From: Rhodobacter sp. TJ_12
GTDB lineage: Bacteria; Pseudomonadota; Alphaproteobacteria; Rhodobacterales; Rhodobacteraceae
DNA: 64,000 nt
Assembly: GCF_020023995.1 (NCBI RefSeq)
Contig: NZ_NRRD01000001.1
Location: 186,001 to 250,000 of the forward strand
Direction: 5' to 3'
Part shown: positions 27,128 through 35,371 of the stretch, in pieces
Layout: every line of letters starts with the position of its first letter
How positions within the stretch are numbered: the first letter of the stretch is position 1
Program-made: the position numbers and the translations under genes
The notes under the pieces: model-generated
What the model was told of the DNA's origin: nothing
The model's database searches: none
What the model saw: only the letters and a program-made list of their open reading frames with translations

Positions 27128-27505
27128 ATGAACCTGATCGCGCAACTCGAGGCGGAACAAATCGCCGCCCTCGGCAAAGACATTCCCGATTTCAAAGCTG
27201 GCGACACCGTGCGCGTTGGCTACAAAGTGACCGAAGGCACCCGTTCGCGTGTGCAGATGTATGAAGGCGTCTGCATCGCCCGCAAAGGCGGCGACACCAT
27301 CGCGGCTTCGTTCACCGTGCGCAAAATCTCGTTCGGCGAAGGCGTGGAGCGTGTGTTCCCGCTTTACTCGACCAACATCGACAGCATCACCGTGGTGCGT
27401 CGTGGTCGTGTGCGTCGCGCGAAACTTTACTACCTGCGCTCGCGTCGCGGCAAATCGGCCCGTATCGCCGAAGTCACCAACTACAAACCCAAAAAAGCCG
27501 AGTAA
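27128..27505 (+). CDS. rplS: 50S ribosomal protein L19
   Basis: The 125-residue protein begins [20 protein letters not shown] and contains the L19 core [40 protein letters not shown] and the basic [21 protein letters not shown]19 sits at the 30S-50S interface. The frame is open 60 codons further upstream, but family similarity and AAAGGA place the start at 27128. The HEPN gene separates it from trmD, to which it is usually adjacent, so it needs its own promoter. rpmE follows by 11 bases. Confidence 0.96.
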   Translation: MNLIAQLEAEQIAALGKDIPDFKAGDTVRVGYKVTEGTRSRVQMYEGVCIARKGGDTIAASFTVRKISFGEGVERVFPLYSTNIDSITVVRRGRVRRAKLYYLRSRRGKSARIAEVTNYKPKKAE

Positions 27506-27516
27506 GGAGTGGATCG

Positions 27517-27738
27517 ATGAAAGCCGATACCCATCCCGATTACCACTTCATCACCATCAAAATGACCGATGGCACCGAATACCAGACCAAGTCGACCTGG
27601 GGCAAAGAAGGCGACGTGATGGCGCTGGACATCGACCCGCTGGCGCATCCGGCCTGGACCGGTGGCTCGGCCAAACTGATGGACACCGGTGGCCGCGTGT
27701 CGAAGTTCAAAAACAAATACGCCGGTCTGGGCTTCTAA
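27517..27738 (+). CDS. rpmE: 50S ribosomal protein L31
   Basis: The 73-residue L31 starts [20 protein letters not shown] and includes [20 protein letters not shown]. It lacks the CxxC zinc cysteines, so it is the zinc-free type. It is cotranscribed with rplS; a strong terminator follows 26 bases after its stop. Confidence 0.95.
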   Translation: MKADTHPDYHFITIKMTDGTEYQTKSTWGKEGDVMALDIDPLAHPAWTGGSAKLMDTGGRVSKFKNKYAGLGF

Positions 27739-27763
27739 GCCCTTCGACCCGTTGCGGTTTTGC

Positions 27764-27792
27764 AAAGGGCGCCTTCGGGCGCCCTTTCGTTT
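27764..27792 (+). terminator. terminator of rplS-rpmE
   Basis: AAAGGGCGCC 27764-27773 and GGCGCCCTTT 27778-27787 form a perfect 10-bp stem capped by a TTCG tetraloop, followed by CGTTTTC. Confidence 0.92.
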
Positions 27793-27820
27793 TCGCCCCG
27801 GCTTTGCCGCGGCGATCCGC

Positions 27821-27887
27821 AGGGGGCGCTGCCCCCTCTTTGCCCAAGGGCAAATTCACCCCCGGGATATTTTGACAAAGTCGAAGG
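27821..27887 (+). repeat. interspersed palindromic repeat, copy A
   Basis: A hairpin (AGGGGGC 27821-27827 with GCCCCCT 27831-27837) is followed by a tail ending CCCCGGGATATTTTGACAAA and GTCGAAGG (27859-27887). The reverse complement of 47854-47907 has the same layout and nearly the same tail. It is an intergenic repeat of unknown role. Confidence 0.65.
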
Positions 27888-27998
27888 AGGGCAGGCCTAA
27901 GCGGGTAATGCGGTCTCTTCCTTCCCTTTGGCCGCGCGCCTATAACGGGGCGAGTGCCGGGCCTTGCGGGGTCTGGCCAGAGCAGAGGAGATGCCAAG

Positions 27999-28709
27999 AT
28001 GATCCTTGGCCATATAGGCGCCCGCAAAGGCTCCAAGGGTGTGCCCGGCAAAAACTTCCGCATGATCGCAGGCAAGCCCTTGATCGACTGGTCACTGGAT
28101 TTGCTGTTTGAAAGCGATCAGATCGGCGCGGTGGTGGTGTCGACCGATGACGCGCGGATTTATGACCATGCGGTGGCCAAGGGTGCGCTGGACATTGGCT
28201 TGCGCCCCGCGCATCTGGCGACCGATACCGCACCCAAATGGGGCGTGTGGCAGCATGCGCTGGAAGCGGCGCAAGAAAAGCTGGGCCAGCCCGTCACCGC
28301 TTTTGTCGATCTTGACTGCACCGCGCCTTTGCGGCTGGCGGAAGATGTCACCAATGCCGTCGAGCTTTTTGAAACGCAAAAGCCCGATATGGTGATGAGC
28401 GTTTGTGAAGCGCGCAAGAATCCCTATTTCAACCTTGTCGAGGCCGATGAAACCGGGGCGCTGCATGTCTCTAAGCCGCTGCCCGGGGGGGTCTGGTCGC
28501 GCCAAGCCGCGCCTAAGGTTTGGGAGCATGCGGCCTCCACCTATGTGCTGGATGCGGATTATCTGCGCCGCGCGAAAACGATTTACGAGGGCCGGGTGAT
28601 CCCCTTTGAGATGCCCGCCGAGCGGTGCTTGGATATTGATAGTCCGCTTGATTTCAAACTTGTCGAGATGCTCATGGCCGAGCGTCACAGCCCGGAGGCC
28701 ACGCAATGA
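27999..28709 (+). CDS. neuA: CMP-nonulosonate (N-acylneuraminate) cytidylyltransferase
   Basis: This 236-residue nucleotidyltransferase activates a nonulosonic acid by transfer of CMP from CTP. The signature GARKGSKGVPGKNFRMIAGK (residues 7-26) binds CTP; STDDARIYDHA, FVDLDCTAPLR and the late ERCLDIDSPLDFKLVE are typical of the NeuA/PseF/LegF group. Kdo-specific KdsB differs in these motifs. Which sugar it activates cannot be told. ATG 27999 has GAGGAG eight bases upstream. It starts a three-gene operon with an SDR and a Gfo/Idh enzyme, an order resembling the ptmB-ptmA pair of the Campylobacter legionaminate region. Confidence 0.82.
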   Translation: MILGHIGARKGSKGVPGKNFRMIAGKPLIDWSLDLLFESDQIGAVVVSTDDARIYDHAVAKGALDIGLRPAHLATDTAPKWGVWQHALEAAQEKLGQPVTAFVDLDCTAPLRLAEDVTNAVELFETQKPDMVMSVCEARKNPYFNLVEADETGALHVSKPLPGGVWSRQAAPKVWEHAASTYVLDADYLRRAKTIYEGRVIPFEMPAERCLDIDSPLDFKLVEMLMAERHSPEATQ

Positions 28710-29491
28710 CCCTGCAAGACCGCACCATCTTTATCACCGGCTCGGGCGGGGTTCTGGGCTCCACCTATGTGCGCCGGATGTTGGCCGAAGGTGCCCGCGT
28801 TGTGGCGACCGACCTGCCGGGCCACCGGGCCGAGGCTTTGCAAGCCGCGCATGAGGGCAATGAGAGCTTTCGCTTTTATGAACTGGATGTGGGGGATGAA
28901 GCGCAGGTCACCGAGATTTTTCAGCGCGTGATGAAAGACGGGTGGGAGCCGAATGTGGTGCTCAACAATGCCGCGATCACCGGCGAGATGCTGATGGGCG
29001 CGGGCAAAAGCTTCCCCGATTTTGCCGATACGACGGTGGCCGATTTTGAGCGCACGTTGCACACCAACCTGACCGGGGCTTTCATGGTCGCGCGGCAGAT
29101 GGACCGCGATATTGTTGGCCGCTATCCGGCGACGCTGATCAACGTGGCCTCGATGTATGCGCTCAATGGTGCGCATCACCCGATTTATGACGGGATGCCG
29201 TTCAAGAACTTCTCGGCCTACGGCATCACCAAGGCGGGCATTCACGGGCTGACGGTGTGGCTGGCGGGCTATTGGGCGCCGCGTAAGGCAACCGTCAACA
29301 CGATCGCGCCGGGGGCCGTGTTCAACGGCCATTCCGAGGAATTTCAGCGCCGCGTGGGTGAGTTGATCATGGCGGGGCGGATGGCCCAGCCCGATGAAAT
29401 CGCCGATGCGATGTTGTTCCTGTGCTCGGCCCAATCGGGCTATGTCACGGGGCAATTGCTCAATGTCGATGGCGGGTTTTCTGCATGGTAA
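28706..29491 (+). CDS. short-chain dehydrogenase/reductase, PtmA-like
   Basis: The 261-residue SDR has the NAD(P) motif TGSGGVLGSTYVRRMLAEGA near residue 10, NNAAITGEM near residue 90, the catalytic serine in NVASMYALNG and YGITK as the YxxxK motif near residue 172. The C-terminus NVDGGFSAW is usual for the family. Placement directly after neuA (ATGA overlap) suggests it works on the sugar precursor, as PtmA does in legionaminate synthesis. The substrate is inferred from context only. Its end overlaps the next gene by seven bases. Confidence 0.82.
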   Translation: MTLQDRTIFITGSGGVLGSTYVRRMLAEGARVVATDLPGHRAEALQAAHEGNESFRFYELDVGDEAQVTEIFQRVMKDGWEPNVVLNNAAITGEMLMGAGKSFPDFADTTVADFERTLHTNLTGAFMVARQMDRDIVGRYPATLINVASMYALNGAHHPIYDGMPFKNFSAYGITKAGIHGLTVWLAGYWAPRKATVNTIAPGAVFNGHSEEFQRRVGELIMAGRMAQPDEIADAMLFLCSAQSGYVTGQLLNVDGGFSAW

Positions 29492-30432
29492 GCCCGCATA
29501 TAGCGGTGATTGGCGCGGGCTCGATCGGGCGGCGCCATGCAGGCAATTTAGAGGCGCTGGGGGCCAAAGTCGCGCATATCGGTTGGCGGGAGTTTGATGC
29601 CACCGCCTTTGCTGCGCGCACAGATTTGGATGCGGTGGTGATTGCCACCGCCACGCAAATCCGCCTGCCGCTGATTGCGCTTTGCGCGCAGATGGGGCTG
29701 CCCTTCTATGTGGAAAAGCCGCTGACATGGAGCCTTGAGGAACTCGCTGCCATTCACAAGGTCGCGGCCCCGGTGGCAGATCGGTCGATGGTTGGCTTCA
29801 TGATGCGCTATCACCCGGCGCTGGTGGCGTTGGGGAAAGAAGACCTAAGCGACATCTACGCCTTTGCCTTTGAGATTGGCCATGATGTGCGGCAATGGCG
29901 GCCCAATTGGCGGTTTGGCGATAGTTACGCTGCCCTGCCAGAGGGCGGCGGGGTCCTGCTGGACCTGTCGCATGAGGTCGATATCGCGCAGACCCTGTTC
30001 CCCGGCCTTGCCTTGCAAGCGGTGGACAGCCTTGGCCATGCAGAGTTTCCGGGTGTGGATTTTGCCACCACCTTGCAACTGGCCGCGCCCGGTGGCCCGG
30101 TTGGCAGCGTGAGCATGGATTACCTCTCGCCCGTTTTCATCCGCCGCGCGCGGCTGCGTGGGCTGACGCGGAATATCGAAATCGACTTTCTCAAACCCTC
30201 GGTGAGTTACGTCTCTCCCGAAGGCACCGAGACGCGCGATTATCCTTTCGAGCGCAATGATATGTTCTTGGGCGCGATGGGCGATTTTCTGAAGCTGGTC
30301 ACCGAAGGGCCGGAAGCCGAAATCAGCCCGCAAGCGCCGCTCTTGCGTCAGTGCCTGCCGATCGATCAGTTGGTGGCCGAGGCGTGGGGCAAGCGCACCT
30401 TTCAGGGCAATATCGACCAAGATATGGGTTGA
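29485..30432 (+). CDS. Gfo/Idh/MocA-family oxidoreductase
   Basis: This 315-residue NAD-dependent sugar dehydrogenase begins MVSPHIAVIGAGSIGRRHAG (Rossmann fold). It carries PFYVEKPLTW (the EKP catalytic lysine) near residue 80 and LLDLSHEVDIAQTLFPG near residue 165, where the active-site aspartate and histidine lie. Such enzymes oxidise or reduce sugar hydroxyls or sugar nucleotides. With neuA and the SDR it probably belongs to nonulosonate or surface-glycan synthesis. ATG 29485 lies within the end of the SDR gene. Its stop at 30432 directly abuts the stop of the convergent waaA-like gene, with no intervening base. Confidence 0.82.
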   Translation: MVSPHIAVIGAGSIGRRHAGNLEALGAKVAHIGWREFDATAFAARTDLDAVVIATATQIRLPLIALCAQMGLPFYVEKPLTWSLEELAAIHKVAAPVADRSMVGFMMRYHPALVALGKEDLSDIYAFAFEIGHDVRQWRPNWRFGDSYAALPEGGGVLLDLSHEVDIAQTLFPGLALQAVDSLGHAEFPGVDFATTLQLAAPGGPVGSVSMDYLSPVFIRRARLRGLTRNIEIDFLKPSVSYVSPEGTETRDYPFERNDMFLGAMGDFLKLVTEGPEAEISPQAPLLRQCLPIDQLVAEAWGKRTFQGNIDQDMG

Positions 30433-31746
30433 TTAGCGCCGGGCGTTTTTCAACGCGCCCGGCAGTGCCGCAAAGAACCGGCCCACCCCGCCTGCATGAT
30501 CTGCAAAGAAGCGCTCAATCCTCGCAGGCTTTGGTTGATCTGGCCCGGCAAGGGCTTCGGCAAGTTCTGCCGCGTCCTTCACCCGCCGCGCCACGCCGGC
30601 GGCCTCGGCTTCCGTGAACGGATACTCAATCGTCCAAATCTCTGGCCCGGTCAGCACCGGCTTTTTCAGCGCCAAGGGTTCGATGATGTTATGCGCGCCC
30701 TTGGGGGTGAAGCCGCCACCCACCACCACCGCATCAGCGAGTGCGAGGTAGAAATACATCTCCCCCAGACTGTCGCCCAAAAGCACATCGGGCAGGGGCG
30801 TGGGGACGGTGAATTGGGCTTGGCCGTCCAGCACCTTTGGCAAGGCAGTGGAGCGGCGCGCCACGCGAAACCCGGCCTCTTTCAACAGCGCGCCGCAATC
30901 GCCAAACCGTTCCGGTTTGCGCGGCACATAGATGAAAAAGGGTTTCTCAGGCCCGCGGCTTAGCGCGCGCATCGCGGCCAAATAGGTTGCGTCTTCGCCT
31001 TCGACGGTGGAGGCAAAGGCAATCAAGCGCCGATCTGCCAACCCCAGCGCAGGGCGCGCCACGGCGGCAGCCTCCAGCAGCGCAGGCGGGATCGGTTGTT
31101 CAAAGCGTAACTCGCCGGTGACCGCGATGTTTTGCACCCCGACGGCGGCGAAGCGATCCGCCTGCAATTGCGATTTCACAAAAGCCCCCGCAAAGCCGCG
31201 CATCACGGCTTGGCGCAGCCGCAACCCGCCGGTGTCACGCGCAATCGCTTTGGTGGGATATTGCGCATTGCACATGAACAAGGGCACGCCCGCCGAACGC
31301 GCGGCAAAGACCATGCGCGGCCAGATCTCGATCTCCATCACGAGCCCGAATTTCGGCACAAAGGCGCGGAAAAAACCGCGATAGGCCCAAGCGGTTTCCA
31401 GCGGCACCCAGACCACATGCACGCGGCCTTCGGCGCGCTCAGGTGCAAAGACCTTTTCGGCTTCGCGCCGCCCTGCGGGGGTGAAACAGGTGATGACGAC
31501 GGTTTCACCCCGATCCAGAAAGGCACGTATCAAGGGCACGGCAGAGCGGAATTCGCCGAGCGAAACCGCATGCACCCACACCGCACCCCGGGCGCGGGCC
31601 GCATAGCGGCCGAAACGCTCCGCCAGATGGTCGCGATACAGCGCATCCTTGCGCGCGCGTCGCATCAGATAGGTAAGGATCAGCGGCAGGCCCAGCGTCC
31701 AAAGGGCGGACCATAGGCCAAGGAACAGGCGCAGTTTTAGCGGCAT
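30433..31746 (-). CDS. WaaA-like (GT30) 3-deoxy-octulosonate transferase, paralogue 1
   Basis: The 437-residue membrane-anchored GT30 protein has an N-terminal helix (FLGLWSALWTLGLPLILTYL). VWVHAVSLGEFRSAVPLI holds the conserved Gly-Glu catalytic motif, and MEIEIWPRMVFAARSAGVP lies near residue 140. WaaA moves Kdo from CMP-Kdo to lipid IV-A. The C-terminal donor motif, usually GGHNPLEP, reads GAHNIIEPLALKKPVL here, so this copy is the more divergent. It may be a Kdo transferase for a later residue or use another CMP-ulosonate. It is the last gene of the neuC operon, overlapping paralogue 2 by ten bases. Confidence 0.78.
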   Translation of the reverse strand: MPLKLRLFLGLWSALWTLGLPLILTYLMRRARKDALYRDHLAERFGRYAARARGAVWVHAVSLGEFRSAVPLIRAFLDRGETVVITCFTPAGRREAEKVFAPERAEGRVHVVWVPLETAWAYRGFFRAFVPKFGLVMEIEIWPRMVFAARSAGVPLFMCNAQYPTKAIARDTGGLRLRQAVMRGFAGAFVKSQLQADRFAAVGVQNIAVTGELRFEQPIPPALLEAAAVARPALGLADRRLIAFASTVEGEDATYLAAMRALSRGPEKPFFIYVPRKPERFGDCGALLKEAGFRVARRSTALPKVLDGQAQFTVPTPLPDVLLGDSLGEMYFYLALADAVVVGGGFTPKGAHNIIEPLALKKPVLTGPEIWTIEYPFTEAEAAGVARRVKDAAELAEALAGPDQPKPARIERFFADHAGGVGRFFAALPGALKNARR

Positions 31747-33014
31747 GATTGGGCCTCCATCAGGGCCATCAGGCGGGCGGCCAGCGCGCTGACATTTTGC
31801 GTGGCCTCGGTCACAAGCGCCTGCGCCTGCGCGGCCATCTTTGCGGCCTCTTCTGGATTGGGCATCGCCTGCGCCAGCGCACCGCGCGCCACACAGCGCG
31901 CCGCGCCTGTGGCATCAAGCGCGGCATAATCTGCCATGAAATTCGCGGTATCGGGGCCATGCAGCACCGGGCAGCCAAGCTGCACCGCTTCCCACGGGTT
32001 GTGCCCGCCAATGGCATCGAACCCGCCGCCCACAAGGGCCAGATCGGCCAGGCGATACCAAAGCCCCATTTCGCCCAACGTATCGGCCAGATAGACCTGT
32101 ATTTCGGGGGAAGGCTCGTCGCCCTTTGACCGTTGCGCCAAGCGCAGCCCGCGTGCCTGCACGCTTTGGGCAATGGCGTCGGCGCGGTCGATGAAGCGCG
32201 GCGCCAAAATCAAAAGGTCATCGGGCCGCGTGGCTTGGGCCGCCAAGGCTTCGGCTTCGTCCCCCGGATGGCACGACGCGGCAAGCCAGACCCGGCGCCC
32301 GGCCAGCGCCGTTTGCAGCGCATCGAGTTGCGCCTGGCCGGCCCCAAGCGGCGGCGCGGCCGGTTTGAGCGAGCCCGAAACCGTCACCCCCGGGGCGCCC
32401 AAAGCCGACAGATGGCGCGCGGTTGCGGCGTCTTGCGCATCAATCACCGCAAGAGCCTCAAACGCAGCGCGATAAAGCGGGGCCAGACGACGACGGCTTT
32501 CATAGCTGCGTGCGGCCATGCGCGCATTCACCAAAGCCTGCGGGATACCGCGCGCCTGTGCGGCAAAGATCGCGCCGGGCCAGAGGTCTTGTTCGGACCA
32601 GATCGCCAGATCGGGCCGCCAATGCTCCAAAAAGCGGCTGAGAAACGGCGCGGCATCCAGCGGCAAAAACTGGTGGCGGCACTTCGGCGGCATATCGCGG
32701 GCAATCACTTCCGCCGATCCGCGCGTGCCCGAGGTGATGAGAAATTCCAGATCGGGGGCCTGAGCCGCCAAAGCTTGGATCAGCCCGCGCAGCGCCATCG
32801 TCTCGCCCAGCCCCACGGCATGCAGCCACACAAGCCGCCCCTTGGGCCGGGGCAGGGTCGCATAGCCCAGCTTTTCGCGCCAACGCGCAGGCAGCTCGCG
32901 CCCCTTCGCCAAACGGCGCTTGAGCAGCACCGGCGCCAGCGGCACCAACGCCCAGCTTGCAAGCCCATAGGCCGCGCGGATCGCCGCGCCGCGCCGGGTG
33001 CGGCCCTTAGCCAT
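31737..33014 (-). CDS. waaA: WaaA-like (GT30) 3-deoxy-octulosonate transferase, paralogue 2
   Basis: This 425-residue second GT30 protein has an N-terminal hydrophobic stretch (AAYGLASWALVPLAPVLLKR), the catalytic segment LVWLHAVGLGETMALRGLI, IWSEQDLWPGAIFAAQARGIP and a near-canonical donor motif GGGFDAIGGHNPWEAVQLG. It therefore looks more like the housekeeping Kdo transferase than paralogue 1, although low overall similarity leaves the assignment open. ATG 33014 lies inside the end of neuC (eight-base overlap), which is the family start; the frame stays open upstream. The pairing with neuC ties CMP-ulosonate transfer to nonulosonate synthesis. Confidence 0.75.
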   Translation of the reverse strand: MAKGRTRRGAAIRAAYGLASWALVPLAPVLLKRRLAKGRELPARWREKLGYATLPRPKGRLVWLHAVGLGETMALRGLIQALAAQAPDLEFLITSGTRGSAEVIARDMPPKCRHQFLPLDAAPFLSRFLEHWRPDLAIWSEQDLWPGAIFAAQARGIPQALVNARMAARSYESRRRLAPLYRAAFEALAVIDAQDAATARHLSALGAPGVTVSGSLKPAAPPLGAGQAQLDALQTALAGRRVWLAASCHPGDEAEALAAQATRPDDLLILAPRFIDRADAIAQSVQARGLRLAQRSKGDEPSPEIQVYLADTLGEMGLWYRLADLALVGGGFDAIGGHNPWEAVQLGCPVLHGPDTANFMADYAALDATGAARCVARGALAQAMPNPEEAAKMAAQAQALVTEATQNVSALAARLMALMEAQSCR

Positions 33015-34128
33015 GATCGTTAAAGGTCTTTTGCAGCCCCGCTGACCAGAAACCGGGATCGTTGAGCGTTTGCAAAAACAATTGTGCCGCGCGCCCGCTG
33101 CCAAAGGCGGTATGCTGCGGGTAACGCTTGCCCCATTCCTGCGCCAAAAAAACGGTAATCGCCGCGCGATCTTGCGCCGGGGCCTTGAAGATCGAGGGGG
33201 CCTCGGCCCGGTTGGTTTGCCGCGTGCCGATATCGAGCGAGGGCACACCAAGGAAGGGCGCCTCGCGCACGCCTGCCGAGGAATTGCCGACCATACAGGC
33301 GGCATGTTTCATCAGTTCAGAGAAATGCGAAAACCGCATCGAGGGGATCAGCCGAAACCGGTCGCGGGGCAGCTTTTCCAATTCGGCAAAGATCGCCTCG
33401 GACCCCGGGTCGTTGTTGGGGGCGATCACCACGAACGGACGCCCGCTTTCGGCCAGCGCGCCAAACAGCCCCTGCGCCTGCGCGCCCATCGTCGCCACCT
33501 CAGAGGTCACGGGGTGAAAGGTGACGATACCGAAATCTTCAAACGGGATCTGGTAGCGATCGCGCACCGCCTCCAGCGTGACGCCCGAGGGGCCGGCGTG
33601 GAAATCCAGTTCCGGCGAGCCGATCACATGTACATTCGCATCGGGTTCGCCCAGCACCATCACGCGCCGTTTCGCCTCTTCCGACGATACAAAATGATGC
33701 GTGGACAGCTTGGTGTTGCAGTGGCGGAACATCTCATCAATCGTGCCCGACACCTCGCCGCCCTCGATATGGGCCGAGCGGATATAGTTCATCGCGCAGA
33801 CCAAGGCGCAGGCCAAAGCCTCGACCCGGTCGCCATGGATCACCACCAGATCTGGGCGATGTTCGATCACGAAATCGGAAAAGCCTGCAACCGTCTTGGC
33901 CAGCACCGTATCTTGCGGATCGCCGATGCGCTGATTGAGGAATTCATGGACTGCCACGCCCTGCATGCGCCGCACCTCGATCTTTGTCAGACCGTAGAAT
34001 TCAAGCATATGCATGCCGGTGACAAAGAAGGACACGTCGAACCCCGCGTCGCGCGCGGCGATGGCAAGCGGTTCGAGTTTGCCGAAATCGGCGCGGGTGC
34101 CGGTGACGAACAGGATCGATCGGGTCAT
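33007..34128 (-). CDS. neuC: UDP-GlcNAc 2-epimerase (hydrolysing), NeuC/LegG-like
   Basis: The 373-residue enzyme releases UDP (or GDP) while inverting C2, giving the ManNAc-type precursor for nonulosonates. The start SILFVTGTRADFGKLEPLA, HGDRVEALACALVCAMN, HIEGGEVSGTIDEMFRHCNT and NSSAGVREAPFLGVPSLDIG are hallmarks of the WecB/NeuC fold. The N-terminal TRADFGK fits NeuC rather than WecB. Exact substrate (UDP-GlcNAc or a diacetamido sugar) is unknown. ATG 34128 begins the family domain; 27 open codons precede it. It heads the neuC-waaA-waaA operon. Confidence 0.85.
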   Translation of the reverse strand: MTRSILFVTGTRADFGKLEPLAIAARDAGFDVSFFVTGMHMLEFYGLTKIEVRRMQGVAVHEFLNQRIGDPQDTVLAKTVAGFSDFVIEHRPDLVVIHGDRVEALACALVCAMNYIRSAHIEGGEVSGTIDEMFRHCNTKLSTHHFVSSEEAKRRVMVLGEPDANVHVIGSPELDFHAGPSGVTLEAVRDRYQIPFEDFGIVTFHPVTSEVATMGAQAQGLFGALAESGRPFVVIAPNNDPGSEAIFAELEKLPRDRFRLIPSMRFSHFSELMKHAACMVGNSSAGVREAPFLGVPSLDIGTRQTNRAEAPSIFKAPAQDRAAITVFLAQEWGKRYPQHTAFGSGRAAQLFLQTLNDPGFWSAGLQKTFNDHG

Positions 34129-34458
34129 GGGATGCCTGTCTCCTTGCAGCGCTTGGGCAAGCCGTCGCTCGCCTGCTGGGGCGAATGGATATATGCCCCG
34201 GCGCGTCAAGGGAAGTGGAAGAACCCTGTGGATCGCGTTGTTCTGTGCATGAAATCGGGTGCGCGCCGTTTTGCCAATGCCCTGAACTTTGTGGGCGCCG
34301 GATGTTTGGATCGCCTTGGTGAGGGGGGCAAAGCATTTAGAGAAAAGGCCAAAGCTTGCAGTTGGCCTTTTGGGGGGGCAATCAACTGGTGCGCTTCAGT
34401 GTGTAATAGCGCAGGCAACAAGTCGCCGTGCTGCCCACACTACAATACGCTTGGTTTC
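34129..34458. other. 330-base gap between fkbM and neuC genes
   Basis: I find no gene here. It holds the fkbM terminator (34343-34371) and, between that and 34128, presumably the neuC promoter, for which I could not pick a convincing -35/-10 pair. Confidence 0.4.
34343..34371 (-). terminator. terminator after fkbM
   Basis: AAAAGGCCAA 34343-34352 pairs with TTGGCCTTTT 34362-34371. On the minus strand the stem ends in a T-run, 88 bases beyond the fkbM stop. It separates fkbM from neuC. Confidence 0.75.
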
Positions 34459-35235
34459 TCAGGACGCAGGCTGTCGGGTGAAGAGTTCGACAGTGCCTCC
34501 GAGCGGCACCTTGTCCTGTATCAGACCCTGCCGTTCCATAGAGATGCGCACAGCGTCCAATTGCTCGGCGGATACCCGTCTGGGATGCATCTCGATCACC
34601 ACCGCACGTAGGCTGGAAAGATCCAAAGCCGGGATCAAATCCACCTCGCCGCCTTCGATGTCGCAAATCAGCACATCTGGTCGAAAGCGGGCGATCGCAT
34701 CGTCGGGATTTTCTGCGGGCACAGAAACGGTCTTGTGGCGCGTGCTGCCCGCATGGGGCACAAGGGAGCTGACCGCGAAAACCCGTGAGACATGGAAATC
34801 ACGCGTCTCGCCTGGGGTGGCATTGGGCACCAGAACGGCGTGGCGGAGTTCAACATTGGTTGCGCCGTGGCGGTCGAGAAATGTCTTGGTATCCTGCAAC
34901 AGGTTGGCATTGGCCTCATAGGCCAGAATACGGCCATCTTGGCCCACAGCGCGTGATGCCAGCGCCGTCACCACACCAAGGCCGGCCCCCAGTTCGATGA
35001 TCCTGTCGCCCGGACGCAGCACGCGCCAAAGTCCGTCGATCTCGGGCTTTTCATAAACGTTCGTTGCAATGCCCATGACGATTTCGGCGCTTATGCCCTC
35101 GCGGTTTAAGGGAATATCAAGGTCGGCGTAGCGCATCGTTGTCTTCAGACCAAAAAGGCGGATCGCTTTGACTTTCAGGGAAAGCCAGATCCGCCACAGT
35201 TCACGCTTAATCTTCCAAAAGGGGGGAATGCTCAT
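34459..35235 (-). CDS. FkbM-family methyltransferase
   Basis: The 258-residue SAM-dependent methyltransferase has motif I IIELGAGLGVVTALASRAVG near residue 80, then ILAYEANANLL, and the FkbM-type CDIEGGEVDLIPALDLSSLR near residue 188. Members often O-methylate sugars or lipids; the acceptor here is unknown. The N-terminus, MSIPPFWKIKRELWRIW, closely resembles that of the unrelated RgpF-like protein upstream. ATG 35235 and TTG 35238 are both possible, with GAGGAG about eight bases before the ATG. The 136-base gap before it contains an AT-rich patch likely to hold a promoter. Confidence 0.78.
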   Translation of the reverse strand: MSIPPFWKIKRELWRIWLSLKVKAIRLFGLKTTMRYADLDIPLNREGISAEIVMGIATNVYEKPEIDGLWRVLRPGDRIIELGAGLGVVTALASRAVGQDGRILAYEANANLLQDTKTFLDRHGATNVELRHAVLVPNATPGETRDFHVSRVFAVSSLVPHAGSTRHKTVSVPAENPDDAIARFRPDVLICDIEGGEVDLIPALDLSSLRAVVIEMHPRRVSAEQLDAVRISMERQGLIQDKVPLGGTVELFTRQPAS

Positions 35236-35371
35236 CAAGTAATCTCCTCGTTCGCGTATCGGTCACTCGGTCGTCGTAAAAATAAACCGTTATTAAACTA
35301 AATTAACAAAATGTGGCGCGGCTGTCTGCGTTGCGCGCGCACTTGGGCGCTTTTGCCCGAGGGGCTGGTGT

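Noticed and set aside
30433-33014. The two WaaA-like genes as a recent tandem duplication.
   Set aside because: Their sequences differ throughout, including N-termini and the donor motif, so any duplication is old.
35293-35307. TTAA-N6-TTAAC resembling a CtrA box before the fkbM gene.
   Set aside because: The spacer is six bases, not seven, and the patch is simply AT-rich; more likely part of a promoter.
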